This document shows positions 7,985-17,200 of a stretch of DNA of 19,036 bases, piece after piece. The notes under the pieces were generated by a model that made no database searches, was not told the origin of the DNA, and saw nothing but the letters and a program-made list of their open reading frames with translations. The translations under genes were made by a program, and so were the position numbers. The first letter of the stretch is position 1. The number at the start of each line of letters is the position of its first letter. Source of the stretch: Cladosporium sp. IMV 00045. Lineage: Eukaryota > Ascomycota > Dothideomycetes > Cladosporiales > Cladosporiaceae. The DNA lies in assembly GCA_001931905.2 (NCBI GenBank), contig MSJI02000698.1, forward strand, positions 1-19,036, written 5' to 3'.

Positions 7985-9562
7985 ATGTCTGGAAACTGCG
8001 GCACGGAAGTGTCATATAAGCGTCCTCCAGTGCCGTCAGGCAACACTTCAGATGATGCCCAACTGTATGGTCTTGACGTGGAAGAAATTGATCGGCCAAG
8101 ACATAGATTGGTGCCTACATTGTCTCCCTTCATTCTATCAAACCTACTTCCATTTGTCACTCAAGCCATGACCTCAGCTCCACAATCGAACTTTTCTTCG
8201 CCTCCCTCTGCGTCTTCAACACCTCGCAAGGAGAGCAATCGCAGAGGTTCTGTCAAGGTACCCTGTGACGACTGCATACAACGAGCAAGCGATGGAGGCA
8301 ATAATGCGTTCACCCAACTTTGCGAGCACTGCATGAGATCACTGCATAGGCCTCGACGAAGGCAACGGCAAGCACCGACAGCGAACAAAGTCCGCCGGCA
8401 TACCAATGCCATAATCGATACTGCGTTGGGACTACACACAGATCCTGTCACCCTACCCTGGAGTGAAGATCGTCAAACTCAACATGCCCTCCAATTCTTT
8501 GTGCAACATAGCGCACCTCAGCTGGCTGGCTATTTCGATTCGCCCTTCTGGCAAAGAACATTACTTCAGAGTGGACGTCACGAGCCGGCCGTCAAACATG
8601 CAATTGCCGCTATTGGCGCTCTGCATGAGAGACTTCTCATGGGAGCAGAGGAAACCGACGCCAGCCACCGGAGGCATACCAGATTCGCTCTGGAGCAATG
8701 CAACAAGAGCATACAGCATCTTACAACCCCGACCGAAGGCAAAGATCACCCGGACTTAAGGCTGATGCTTACGACCTGCGTTCTGTTCACTTGCTTCGAG
8801 GCCATGCAGGGCCATTGCGAACAGGCGATCGCCCATGCGACTCAGGGCTATGGCTTACTGAAGCAGTACGCTACTGCACCGGAAACCAACCCTTGCGAAG
8901 CAGGCACATTTGCAGTCGAGCTTGACCAGCTGTGCTTGACGATGCAGAGACTGCAGACACAATCGAAAGGACTCATGGGAAAAGACTATGGCATTTCCTT
9001 GGACAGCGATAAAAAGGACATACCAAAGCCTGTTCGTTTTGATACATTACGCGATGCCCGAGTTACGCTTGAACAGGTCATCAACCGGTTGGCAATCTTC
9101 TTCCTCGATCTCGATCTAAATGACAACTTCTACGACCTTGTGTGCTCGAATGCTGAGAAGTTTCTTTCATTTGCGCCATGGCTCAAGGCTTGGGAAGAGG
9201 CTTTCTCTCGCCTACTCGCTGAGAAACAAAATACCATGACGCCCAACGAGCGGAAAGGGGCCATGGTTCTCAAAGCACACCATCTTGTCTGCGAGATCCT
9301 GAGCAACGTTGACCTGTCTGAGGGAGAACTTGGTTGGGACAAGTTCCACGGTGAATTCACGGCCATTCTGGACCTCGCTAAGGCAGTTCTCGAAGACGGG
9401 CCTCAACCGGTCACAAGGCAACCAAGCCCTAAAACCGAGTTGTGCTTTAGCTTGGGGATTGTCGATCCTCTATATGAAGTATGCGCTCGCTGTCGCGATC
9501 CTGTTCTCCGTCGACGAGCACTGGATCTGCTCGCGCGCCATCCCAGGCAAGACTGCATGTGA
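7985..9562 (+). CDS. Fungal-specific transcription factor domain protein, ends at a premature-looking TGA (525 aa)
   Basis: The ATG at 7985 (context AACACCATGTC) opens 525 codons; an alternative start is Met62 at 8168 (context AGCCATGAC). Residues 1-90 are polar. Residues 94-116 hold CDDC-X15-CEHC, followed by a basic stretch RPRRRQRQ. From about 165 the protein matches the Fungal_trans_2 type (PF11951-like) domain found in C6 zinc-finger regulators: LQFFVQHSAPQLAGYFDSPF, AVKHAIAAIGALHERLL, ALEQCNKSIQHL, LTTCVLFTCFEAMQGH and QAIAHATQGYGLLKQY. Near the end are DPLYEVCARCRDPVLRRRAL and LLARHPRQDCM. The usual N-terminal Zn2Cys6 cluster is not visible. The frame then meets TGA at 9560-9562, but family-like sequence continues in the same frame (see next entry). 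The gene may be a truncated regulator or a pseudogene; an intact role as a nuclear transcription regulator is doubtful. Confidence 0.75.
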   Translation: MSGNCGTEVSYKRPPVPSGNTSDDAQLYGLDVEEIDRPRHRLVPTLSPFILSNLLPFVTQAMTSAPQSNFSSPPSASSTPRKESNRRGSVKVPCDDCIQRASDGGNNAFTQLCEHCMRSLHRPRRRQRQAPTANKVRRHTNAIIDTALGLHTDPVTLPWSEDRQTQHALQFFVQHSAPQLAGYFDSPFWQRTLLQSGRHEPAVKHAIAAIGALHERLLMGAEETDASHRRHTRFALEQCNKSIQHLTTPTEGKDHPDLRLMLTTCVLFTCFEAMQGHCEQAIAHATQGYGLLKQYATAPETNPCEAGTFAVELDQLCLTMQRLQTQSKGLMGKDYGISLDSDKKDIPKPVRFDTLRDARVTLEQVINRLAIFFLDLDLNDNFYDLVCSNAEKFLSFAPWLKAWEEAFSRLLAEKQNTMTPNERKGAMVLKAHHLVCEILSNVDLSEGELGWDKFHGEFTAILDLAKAVLEDGPQPVTRQPSPKTELCFSLGIVDPLYEVCARCRDPVLRRRALDLLARHPRQDCM

Positions 9563-9970
9563 AGTTCGTGGTCTGCGTGGAAAGTGGGCAAATACCTCAT
9601 GCAGCTGGAGGAGGAGCCTGGAAGCAGCCCGCCACTTGAGGCTGGCGACATCAAAGCCGCTGATCGCATTTCGGAAGCATGGGTCGACTTTTCTGCATCG
9701 TCAGACGGTGTAGGCCGCCTCAAGTACAAACGCATCAGCCCCCAACGAAACCCTCGCGAGGCACTCAACCCAGGTCTGTTTGCAGACAATCCCAGTGGGC
9801 GACAGCTTGGTCAAGAAATCGACTTTGCGCATGCGATGCTGGGCAGCAAATTCCTTGATGCCCAGGGCACACCCACTGCCGGTGGAAATCCTCCTGCAAG
9901 GCTGGGATCAACGCCGACCCTGTCCGGTTCCAACAGTCAGTCCGAACGTCTCTCACCTAAGGAAACGTGA
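9563..9970 (+). pseudogene. In-frame continuation of the TF-domain gene after the TGA (about 135 codons)
   Basis: The same reading frame stays open from just after the TGA to a second TGA at 9968-9970. Its start (SSWSAWKVGKYLMQLEEEP) resembles the segment that normally follows R-x-E-G-[IVLM]-W-x-S in Fungal_trans_2 proteins. A further segment, ISEAWVDFSASSDGVGRLKY, resembles the usual final beta-strand region. The last ~80 residues are Pro/Gly/Ser-rich and unremarkable. It would be translated only if the TGA is read through, edited, absent in other isolates, or a sequencing error. A splice that skips the TGA in frame would remove conserved residues and lacks a branch-point motif. Confidence 0.6.
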
Positions 9971-12018
9971 GATGCGGGTGTAACCACCCATATGTCAGCC
10001 AACCCATTCTTTCGGTCATGGCAATGGACTGCATTCTCCTAAATCAACAGCTCTAGCTGTGGCAAAAAGCCAGGATTTTCCGAGAAAGCCCAACTCACAC
10101 ACCCGCCTCACACTCGGTATGTTCGACGATCGCTGATTCTTGACACGCCATGCGCACCGCAATCAGCCTGCGTAGCACAGTACCACAACTGCGGCTTCTT
10201 GCTGACGCATCTCATTGCCACGTGGATTAGCTGCTGCAGCGTTCGGTGGACCTTGTCTGTCAACCTGTGTTCCTGCAATGCAAGGTGGATTTCATGGGCC
10301 CACGAGATGTGAACCAAGGATACCGTGCTATACTCATGACATCAGGTGAAAAAGGCTTGTACCGACGCACATGCTATGCCGAAATGTCCGACTCGAGCAA
10401 CAGCCGCCTGCGGGTTCGCGTGGGAGGCTGCGGCGGCTGATCATCTCTCCCTTGACAGGTTGCATTTATTCCTTGCATCTCCCATAGCCAACCGAGATAG
10501 ACTACTACCTTCTCGTTTAGTATCATCGATCTTGGGCCTCAAGACAATTCTTCCGGCCCTCGTCTCGACCAATATACAGCCCGTCGCTTGAGGATCGTTT
10601 GTGAGGGACATCGCCTGCCCCAAAATGGCCATAGCTTTTCGCCGAGCACACGAAGGAATGTGGTGTGGAGTGGTGAGCAAGGGTGGTCAGATGCAGACAC
10701 GGCAAGGTATTACAGGGATGATGGTGACCGTATATGTTGTGCACCAGCTCCCTCGGTACCGGATTTGGGCGGCAGCGTTTGATGTACTTTACGTCTCGCT
10801 TGAGATTGAAATTTTGTCAGAGGCTGCGTTGATGCAAACTCTACACATATATATATTTCAGAGCATTGTCAAAGTACATGTTCGAAAGCTCGAAACGTCC
10901 GTCTAATTATATATGGGCAACGATAGGGTCTGGCCGGCGTTGCTACTTGATCCGCAGCCGACCTATCGAAACGTGGTGACTGGTCCGGACGGCGTACACC
11001 GTGCGATCCACTTTCGAACCGCGTCCTACTCAAACTCCTTGCATATGCCTCGCTGCTGCCGCCTCGTTCTTTCTTCAACACAAGCCATCCTGGCCTTCCC
11101 TCCGCCCATCCGCCCTTCCGCCCTCAACGGGGTCTGGAGCACCCTCGTCCTCGTCTAGCGGCCCTGAGGGCACGATCCGTGAAGCCGCTAGCGGCATTCG
11201 CACGCAATCCCCAAAGTCGGTTGCCGCAGCGTCGTGGCCCAAGAGCCGTGGGTAGCTTCGACGTCGCATGTTAGCTTCTTGAGATATCCAATTTGTAGAT
11301 TACTGAGAGCGCCTGGGCTATCATGCCGCAGCCATGCCATGCCAATCAATGGCATCGGCAATCGCAGCCGCGAGTGCAGCCACCGATCGAAGCAATTCCC
11401 TCAGTGCTGGTGGCTGCCGCCCCATACCAGGCGAGCTGCCGCTGCCATCTCTCAGAAAACGCTGTTGCCCCTGTTACACAAGGCACAGAAGGCTTGAAAC
11501 CGCATGGATGCAGCATCTGCGGGCTTGGTGTACGCCCAGCAAAAACACCAGACGAGCCAGGGTCGCGTCAGGGTCTTTGTCTGAAGACGGTCTTGGAGGG
11601 CCATGCGATTAATGTGTGCTCCGGCCTGTTCACCACCCCCCCCAAGGGCATCGCTTCGTGGCTTCCTCTCGCTCTTACCGACCGGTCGTGCCTACCCGTT
11701 CATGGCCTGCAGTAGTCGCAATGCCTGGCCCCTACCTTTCGTGTCTTCTTCGCCACGGGGCAGCCACCGTGCGTGATGTGAGATCTTATATCTTCGAACC
11801 CTCATTTGGCGGCTTCCTCGTGCACATTCTGGCCCTCTTAACTACCTACCAAGCCTCCAACTCTTCAAGAAAACGTCCCTCCTCATTGTTTCTTCGTCAC
11901 AGCAGAACGCCCAAACGCCTCTTGATCGTGTGATCCACAAATCTCTCGGGTGGTGAGCTCATCTTCCTCGACAACCAAGAACAACAACCGCCTCGACATC
12001 AACTCAACCCAACCAACA
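9971..12018. other. Two-kilobase intergenic region with no supportable gene
   Basis: Nothing here supports a gene. Open frames of 60-130 codons occur in several frames on both strands, but all give Arg/Pro/Ser/His-rich or otherwise non-descript translations without domains. There is an (AT)n-like run, ACATATATATATTT, at about 10845-10858. CCAATCA occurs at 11342-11348. The last ~150 bases before 12019 are CT- then AC-rich, as in a fungal 5' leader. I see no terminal repeats or transposase remnants. The region may hold the promoter and 5' UTR of the downstream gene, or a non-coding RNA that sequence alone cannot reveal. Confidence 0.5.
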
Positions 12019-13548
12019 ATGACTGCCACCGCTGATACCCAGCAACCGACCGAGCCAGCTCCCGCTGTGCCCGACTATCTTGCCTCTCCCAATGCAGTGT
12101 TCAGCGACGAAGGCGTAAAGTGGCGCTACGGCAGAGCACCGGATTACTCCAAGACTCGCAAGGTCTGGGAGGAAGGTGAGTGCCCTTGCAATTCCATCAC
12201 GAGCCTGGAGCGTGGCATTCACATGGCCTCTCATGTCGTACAGCATGAATTCCACAGGGCCATGTGGCATTTTGATTACCGCTCCAGCAAGGGATGTCAG
12301 CATCCGATCAACACATGTAAGCTGACTTCATCATGCAGGCAAGAAGATGAACCACGCCGCCGGCAGCCTGCCGCAGCTTGTCGAGAATCTCGTCAAGAAC
12401 TGGGAGGTCGAAGCCTCCTTCAAGCCTCGTCTCGAGGACTGGCGTACCATTGACCATGACAACTACACCTTCGCCATCAATGGTGGACCTCCTCAGTCGG
12501 CTGAGCACATGCTCAAGGTTGGTACCTACAACGCTATCATCGCTCCGAACGAGTATTACAGCCCCGTCAACTCCGACTTTGCGTCCAGCCACAAGACCTT
12601 CAAGCGCATGATGCCTACATTCGCTTGGGAGGTGCTCGAGGTATACAGTGGTCCACCCACTGTCGCCTTCAAGTGGAGGCACTGGGGCGTGATGAAGAAC
12701 GACTACGTCGGCTTCAACGAGTACGTGCAATGCCTTGATTCACTCAATGCCTTTCTTCAATCAACGCACTGACTCTTCACAGCAAAGGCGAGAAGGTCAC
12801 CGCGAAAGCCCACGGCGGCCCCATCGATATCCAGGGCGTCACTGTTGCCACGGTCGACGACAAAGTCCGCCTCCAGGCTGTCGACACCTGGTTCGACCCT
12901 CTCGATATGTTCCGCCAAATCGCACCGAATGGCGTCGTTAACAAGGAAGTCATGAACCGCAAGGTCGATCCGGTGGATGCTCTTGACACGGTCAACCCAG
13001 ACAACAACGGCCTCAAGATTGCTGCTGAGCACAACAACCTCTCCTCCGAGCACGCCAAGGACAAAGTGCCTGAGGACATCCTGCCGAAGCACGTCTCTAA
13101 TGGTACTGGACAGGCAGCCGATGCCTTCGTCCCGCATCAAGGCGCCGACACCAACAAAGCTGCCGACGACCACACGACAGAGGCCTCTTGTTCTGCCCAG
13201 AAGGTCGTCGCGAGTGCTGCCGAGCATGGTGCCAATGCTGAACTCTCCAAACCAGCTGCCAACTACACCGGTAGCAACGGATCCCACGCAGCTTGTAGCA
13301 GCGAGAAGCCCCAGCACAACGTCGACGAATCACGTGCCATCGGCACCTACGACGCTGTCGACAAGCACCTCGAAGGCTCATCCGAGAAGGTCCACCCCCA
13401 CCCGCACGATATGGAGAAAGCAGTCAAGCCCGCTCCTGGTGAGGCCGTCGCCGCCCCCGCAGATTCGGCGGAGACCAAAATGACCCATGAAGAGATGAGT
13501 CGTCTTGGCAACGCTGGGGAGTGCCCGTTCCTCATGAACCGCGAGTGA
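12019..13548 (+). CDS. SnoaL/NTF2-like 'pathogen-related protein' homologue with long disordered tail, 3 exons, 434 aa
   Basis: Exons are 12019-12175, 12339-12720 and 12783-13548. Introns are 12176-12338 (163 bp, GTGAGT...GCAG, with GCTGAC) and 12721-12782 (62 bp, GTACGT...CACAG, with CACTGAC). The start ATG sits in CAACAATGAC; an in-frame ATG-less stretch and a GTG lie upstream. Residues 18-230 match the plant/fungal pathogen-related protein family, a SnoaL-like fold: DYLASPNAVFSDEGVKWRYG, GSLPQLVENLVKNWEVEASF, the central EVLEVYSGPPTVAFKWRHWG (close to the barley protein) and VDTWFDPLDMFRQI. Substrate and reaction of this family are unknown. Residues 231-434 are a hydrophilic tail, rich in Ala, His, Asp and Lys, with a His-Pro run (HPHPH) and a C-terminal GECPFLMNRE. 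No signal peptide or membrane segment is seen, so a cytosolic location is likely. The plant homologues are induced by pathogens; a fungal role is not known. Confidence 0.85.
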
Positions 13549-14286
13549 TTCAACCACAACCATCACGATCCGCTAAAGCAACTATCACGATTGTTATCGA
13601 CGATCGCGATTGCTAATTCGACGTTTGTTGACGTCTATTACGTTTATTAACGACGTTTTCGTTTATCGACGTCGACGACGATGCCTCTATTATACCATGT
13701 CATGCTATTGCCTTTGTGGTTTCGATGACCCAAGCTTCCATCTGAGTCTCAGCCTGGAACACCGCATCCCTTTTCACGATTCTGCAGTGGTTTTGCTAGC
13801 ACAGTTTTTATGCTAGTAGATTTTCTCATTTTTTCCTCACGAATAAGGCTTAACAAGTCTGAACAAATAGACACATATGCCTAAAAGGGAATGCCTTGTA
13901 TCGTAAAGTCAGTACACAATGAAACTCAAAGTTCAAATAATTGCTAATGTCTACATTGTTTTATCATGTTATCACGATCGACGTAATCGTTGCTTAAACC
14001 AGTTAAGGTATGAAGGAGTAATAAGAGTATACGTTAATACAATTGATCTATTTTACAATCCCATACTTGGCCTTCTCCGGATGCACATCCCAGGGAACGG
14101 CGGAGGTGGCTTCTGGTATAGACGTCATGCATGTCTGCCTCAGGCACTCCGTAATTCATTCACTTCAGCCTGGGGAACTGGGGTTGCCATTGGACTTCAA
14201 CGCCATCTCATCCGCAACGAGTCGACATGCCTTGCAGCAAAACGACGCAATCAATGCTCACATGAAACCCGATGCTGGAATGATAG
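13549..14286. other. Intergenic region with ACGT-rich repeats, between SnoaL-like and WDR59-like genes
   Basis: Some 740 bases with no supportable gene. The first ~130 bases (probably 3' UTR) are unusually rich in ACG/CGA words and are annotated separately. From about 13800 to 14060 the sequence is A/T-rich, and the last ~200 bases lead into the WDR59-like gene. An open frame at 14043-14336 overlaps the gene start in another frame and shows no domain. Confidence 0.5.
13582..13680. repeat. Short imperfect repeats of ACGTTT / CGACG with CRE-like palindromes
   Basis: Within about 100 bases after the stop codon, ACGTTT occurs at 13621-13626, 13639-13644 (as ACGTTTATTAACG) and 13653-13658, with spacings of 14-18 bases. 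TGACGTC, a near-complete CRE, is at 13629-13635, and the palindrome TCGACGTCGA is at 13666-13675. ATCACGAT also repeats at 13562 and 13585. Nearby sequence lacks this pattern. The function is unknown; it may be a 3' UTR structural element, a CRE-type binding cluster for the downstream gene, or a degenerate tandem repeat. Confidence 0.4.
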
Positions 14287-17200
14287 ATGGGCAAACAGCA
14301 TTCTTGGCGCATGGACGCGTCCCTCGCCGTCACTAGCAGCGCGTCTTTCGCTTCGAACCAGCAGTATGCCGCGTATGTTCGCCAGGATTCGATAAGAATC
14401 ACATCTCTCGAGAGCAGCGACACATTCGAGAAGCGCCATGCTTCATTTGTAGCGCAGTCCAACAAAAGCCGCCCCATTCTGGCCTTTTCATCTCTAAGGA
14501 CAAACGTGTTTTCCGTATCTACAGGACCCAGGACTACAGTCTGGGACGTCAACGAAGATGCGCCATTCCTCACCTTACACGACAGCGAGAGAGCGGTGAC
14601 ATCGTCCGCTTGGTCGAATCACAATCTCGATATTCTGGCTCTCGGACACATCGACGGCCAAATCAGCATATGGAATCTGAAGCACCCCGCGAGGCCTGAG
14701 AAGATCTTGTACACAGGCAATTCGCAGTGTCATTTGCTTTCGTGGAGCACTTCTGACAATCCGGTGCTGGCTGCTTGTAGTGGTCAGGTGCTGCATCTTT
14801 GGGAAGATTGTCTGTCTGTCGAGCCTGTCTGTCATCGCCAGAGTTTGGATTATCCACCACAGGATCTGCTCTGGCGACCTGGGTCGGCGAAGGCTGTTCT
14901 CATCGTCTCTCCAGATGGATCTGTTGAGGAGTGGGAAGCTAATGGCTCGACAGTCGAGCAGCATGCACTGGACGACCTTGAGGAAGGATTGTTCGGAGAT
15001 CTGGAAGATCTGCAGCCGGGCAATCTGACCTTGTCTCAGAGGTTCGCGTTGCAGCCTGCGGCTCATTTGCTTTGGGTCGGAACATCTGGACTTGTCACTC
15101 TTGATCGTTATGGTCGGTTCTTGCAGTTGTACAGAGACCTGCGATCTGCTGAGGGCAATGATACAATCTGGAGCGCTGAATTGTCGGCAAAAGCAGACTT
15201 TGTGACTATGCTTCGTGAAGAAGACGCTGTCAAAGTGCTGGCTATTGGTCCCGGATCTATGGAGAGTAGAATCATCGAGAAGGATGTTCTTGGACAGCTG
15301 GGCGACATGTCTGTTGGAATTGGACAGAAAGCCGAAATGCCACCAGCAAACCAGGTCACCGGCAGCTCAAACAGCACAACACAGCATGTGACAAGCGCAC
15401 AGTCTAATGCAAGTGAATGTATCAAGTCAAGCTCTGAGCGCACCCAGACACGCAAGTGGCAGTCAGACACCATGCGCCCTGTCCCGTTGTCTATGTCAAA
15501 AACAACACAGAAAAAGCACACCAAACATCACTTCCGTCGTTCTGCTGATGTTCAGATTCCGTCGCGTCTTCGTCCATTCACGAGCGCCTCCGACAAGTCT
15601 GTGTCCACGGCACAGCCAACGCAATCACCCCGACAGGCCATGGCGTCCAGGCTTGAACCTCCCCGCCAAGATGAGCAGGAATCACCTATGCCTTTTCTGT
15701 CACCGACGATACCTTCTCGCCAGGCGTCTTCTACAGCGATTCCGACCCTCGGCGATGATATATTCTTGCCACCACCCGAAAATGACTCGTTCGGTTCACT
15801 GCCTTCAACCGCGATGAATGACAGTGACTCAGATGATGAGGCATTCGACGGCGATGCTCTCAAAGGGAGTGGTACCCTCATGATGCCCGGAGGCTCAAAT
15901 GTTCCTCTTCCGAAGTCGTGTGGAGCCTTCTTCTCTCCAAACGGCCAGCTTGTGACCTTTTTTCCGCCCAAACCGAAGACTCACACGAAGGATGTCGACG
16001 GCCTTTCCTCAAGCCAACCTGAGGAGCGCTCTACAAAAGCCTCCCGCTTGTTTCCCGTTTTCGGGAATCTCGCTGTCGAGGGCAATGACTATGAAGACTC
16101 AGATATAGAAAGCGTTGACTCGCAAGATAGCTTATCGGCATCTGACTCCCCGGATCCGAAGCTCTTCTCCTTCCCAACGAAAGTCAACGACTCTTGGCCC
16201 GATAGACTTGGTCCAATGCAAGGCTCAATCCATCCAGGGTCGGACCAACAAACCGTCGTCGTCAGCGTTCGCAACGTTAATGACATTATTCGTTTCCGAC
16301 CCGACATTGCTCGCAGCTATCAAACTTCTTGCAGCACGGACATGGATGCCGCCAAAGCATCGGAAGCAAATGCAGAAGTCGCTCGCAGTGCAGGTCTTGA
16401 AAACACCGCGAACATTTGGAGCCTGCTGGGTTTGATCTTGCGCCACAAGATCGAGCCAGTCGCCACACTCCCCGAACTCCACGGCATTGATGGTATTCCG
16501 AAACGTCCAGGCAGATCACATGCACAGCCGTCCAAAGAGTCTTCGACAAGGGATTTCTCATCAGCAGAGGATTTGAAATCCACGAATACAGATATTATAT
16601 CTCTGGCTCGACAGGCCAATAAGCACATGCGTAACAACTCGGTTACAACATCAACATACTCCAACAGAGCAATGAGCTGGTTGTCCAGCTTGATTCACAC
16701 GGGACCAAAATTTGGCTCATCTTGGATAATTAGCGAAATCTTTTCCTGGACCGAATCGCGCGCAGATGTACAAATGTTGGCATGTCTCTCTGCAGTACTG
16801 CTTTCGACTGCACAACCATTCGGTTCTCAACAAAAGGCACAAACACCAATTTTCGACTCTCGATCATCGCTGCTTGTTTCGGATTATTTCGACGACAGTC
16901 TCAGCCACAAACCATCAGATCCTCGAATGACCCCAGTGCTGCACGCCGACTCGAGAGATGGCAGCTTTCTTACTCAATCACCAGCCAAGCAGCCATACAG
17001 CTCGCACGTTTCCTCTCGCAATCCGTCACAGCCGACCACGCCCTACATCGACTCGCTCTCTAGTACACCGCCATTCCCATTCCCCCGACTCTCTCGTTCA
17101 GGTTCTCGCCTGTCAGCCTCCGGCTCTGCCAGTCCAGAGCACCATCGTAGCAGCTTTGGCGCAGCAGCAAAGTACTATGCGCAAAGCATCACCGACAAGA

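Noticed and set aside
9560..9562. Repeat-induced point mutation as the cause of the TGA
   Set aside because: The inferred G-to-A change corresponds to C-to-T at CpC on the other strand, not the preferred CpA, and the surrounding sequence is neither AT-rich nor rich in TpA.
9559..9624. An intron (GTGAAG...GGAAG, 66 bp) that would remove the TGA in frame
   Set aside because: It would delete the conserved W-K-V-G-K-Y-L-M-Q-L-E-E-E segment, lacks a CTAAC/CTGAC branch motif and has a weak acceptor. The 46-bp alternative ending at 9604 shifts frame into unrelated sequence.
10990..11030. TTCGAACC on the + strand as a tRNA T-arm on the minus strand
   Set aside because: The flanking bases cannot form a T-stem, and no A-box, anticodon arm or acceptor stem is found at the expected distances. 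No tRNA was found elsewhere in the window.
9971..12018. Several 60-130 codon frames as possible genes or transposon remnants
   Set aside because: No domains, no consistent codon bias, no splice-linked exons that build a recognisable protein, and no terminal repeats or target-site duplications seen.
12757..13317. 186-codon minus-strand frame antisense to the SnoaL-like gene
   Set aside because: It mirrors the C-ending codons of the real exon 3 and its translation is Val/Gly/Leu-rich without a recognisable family.
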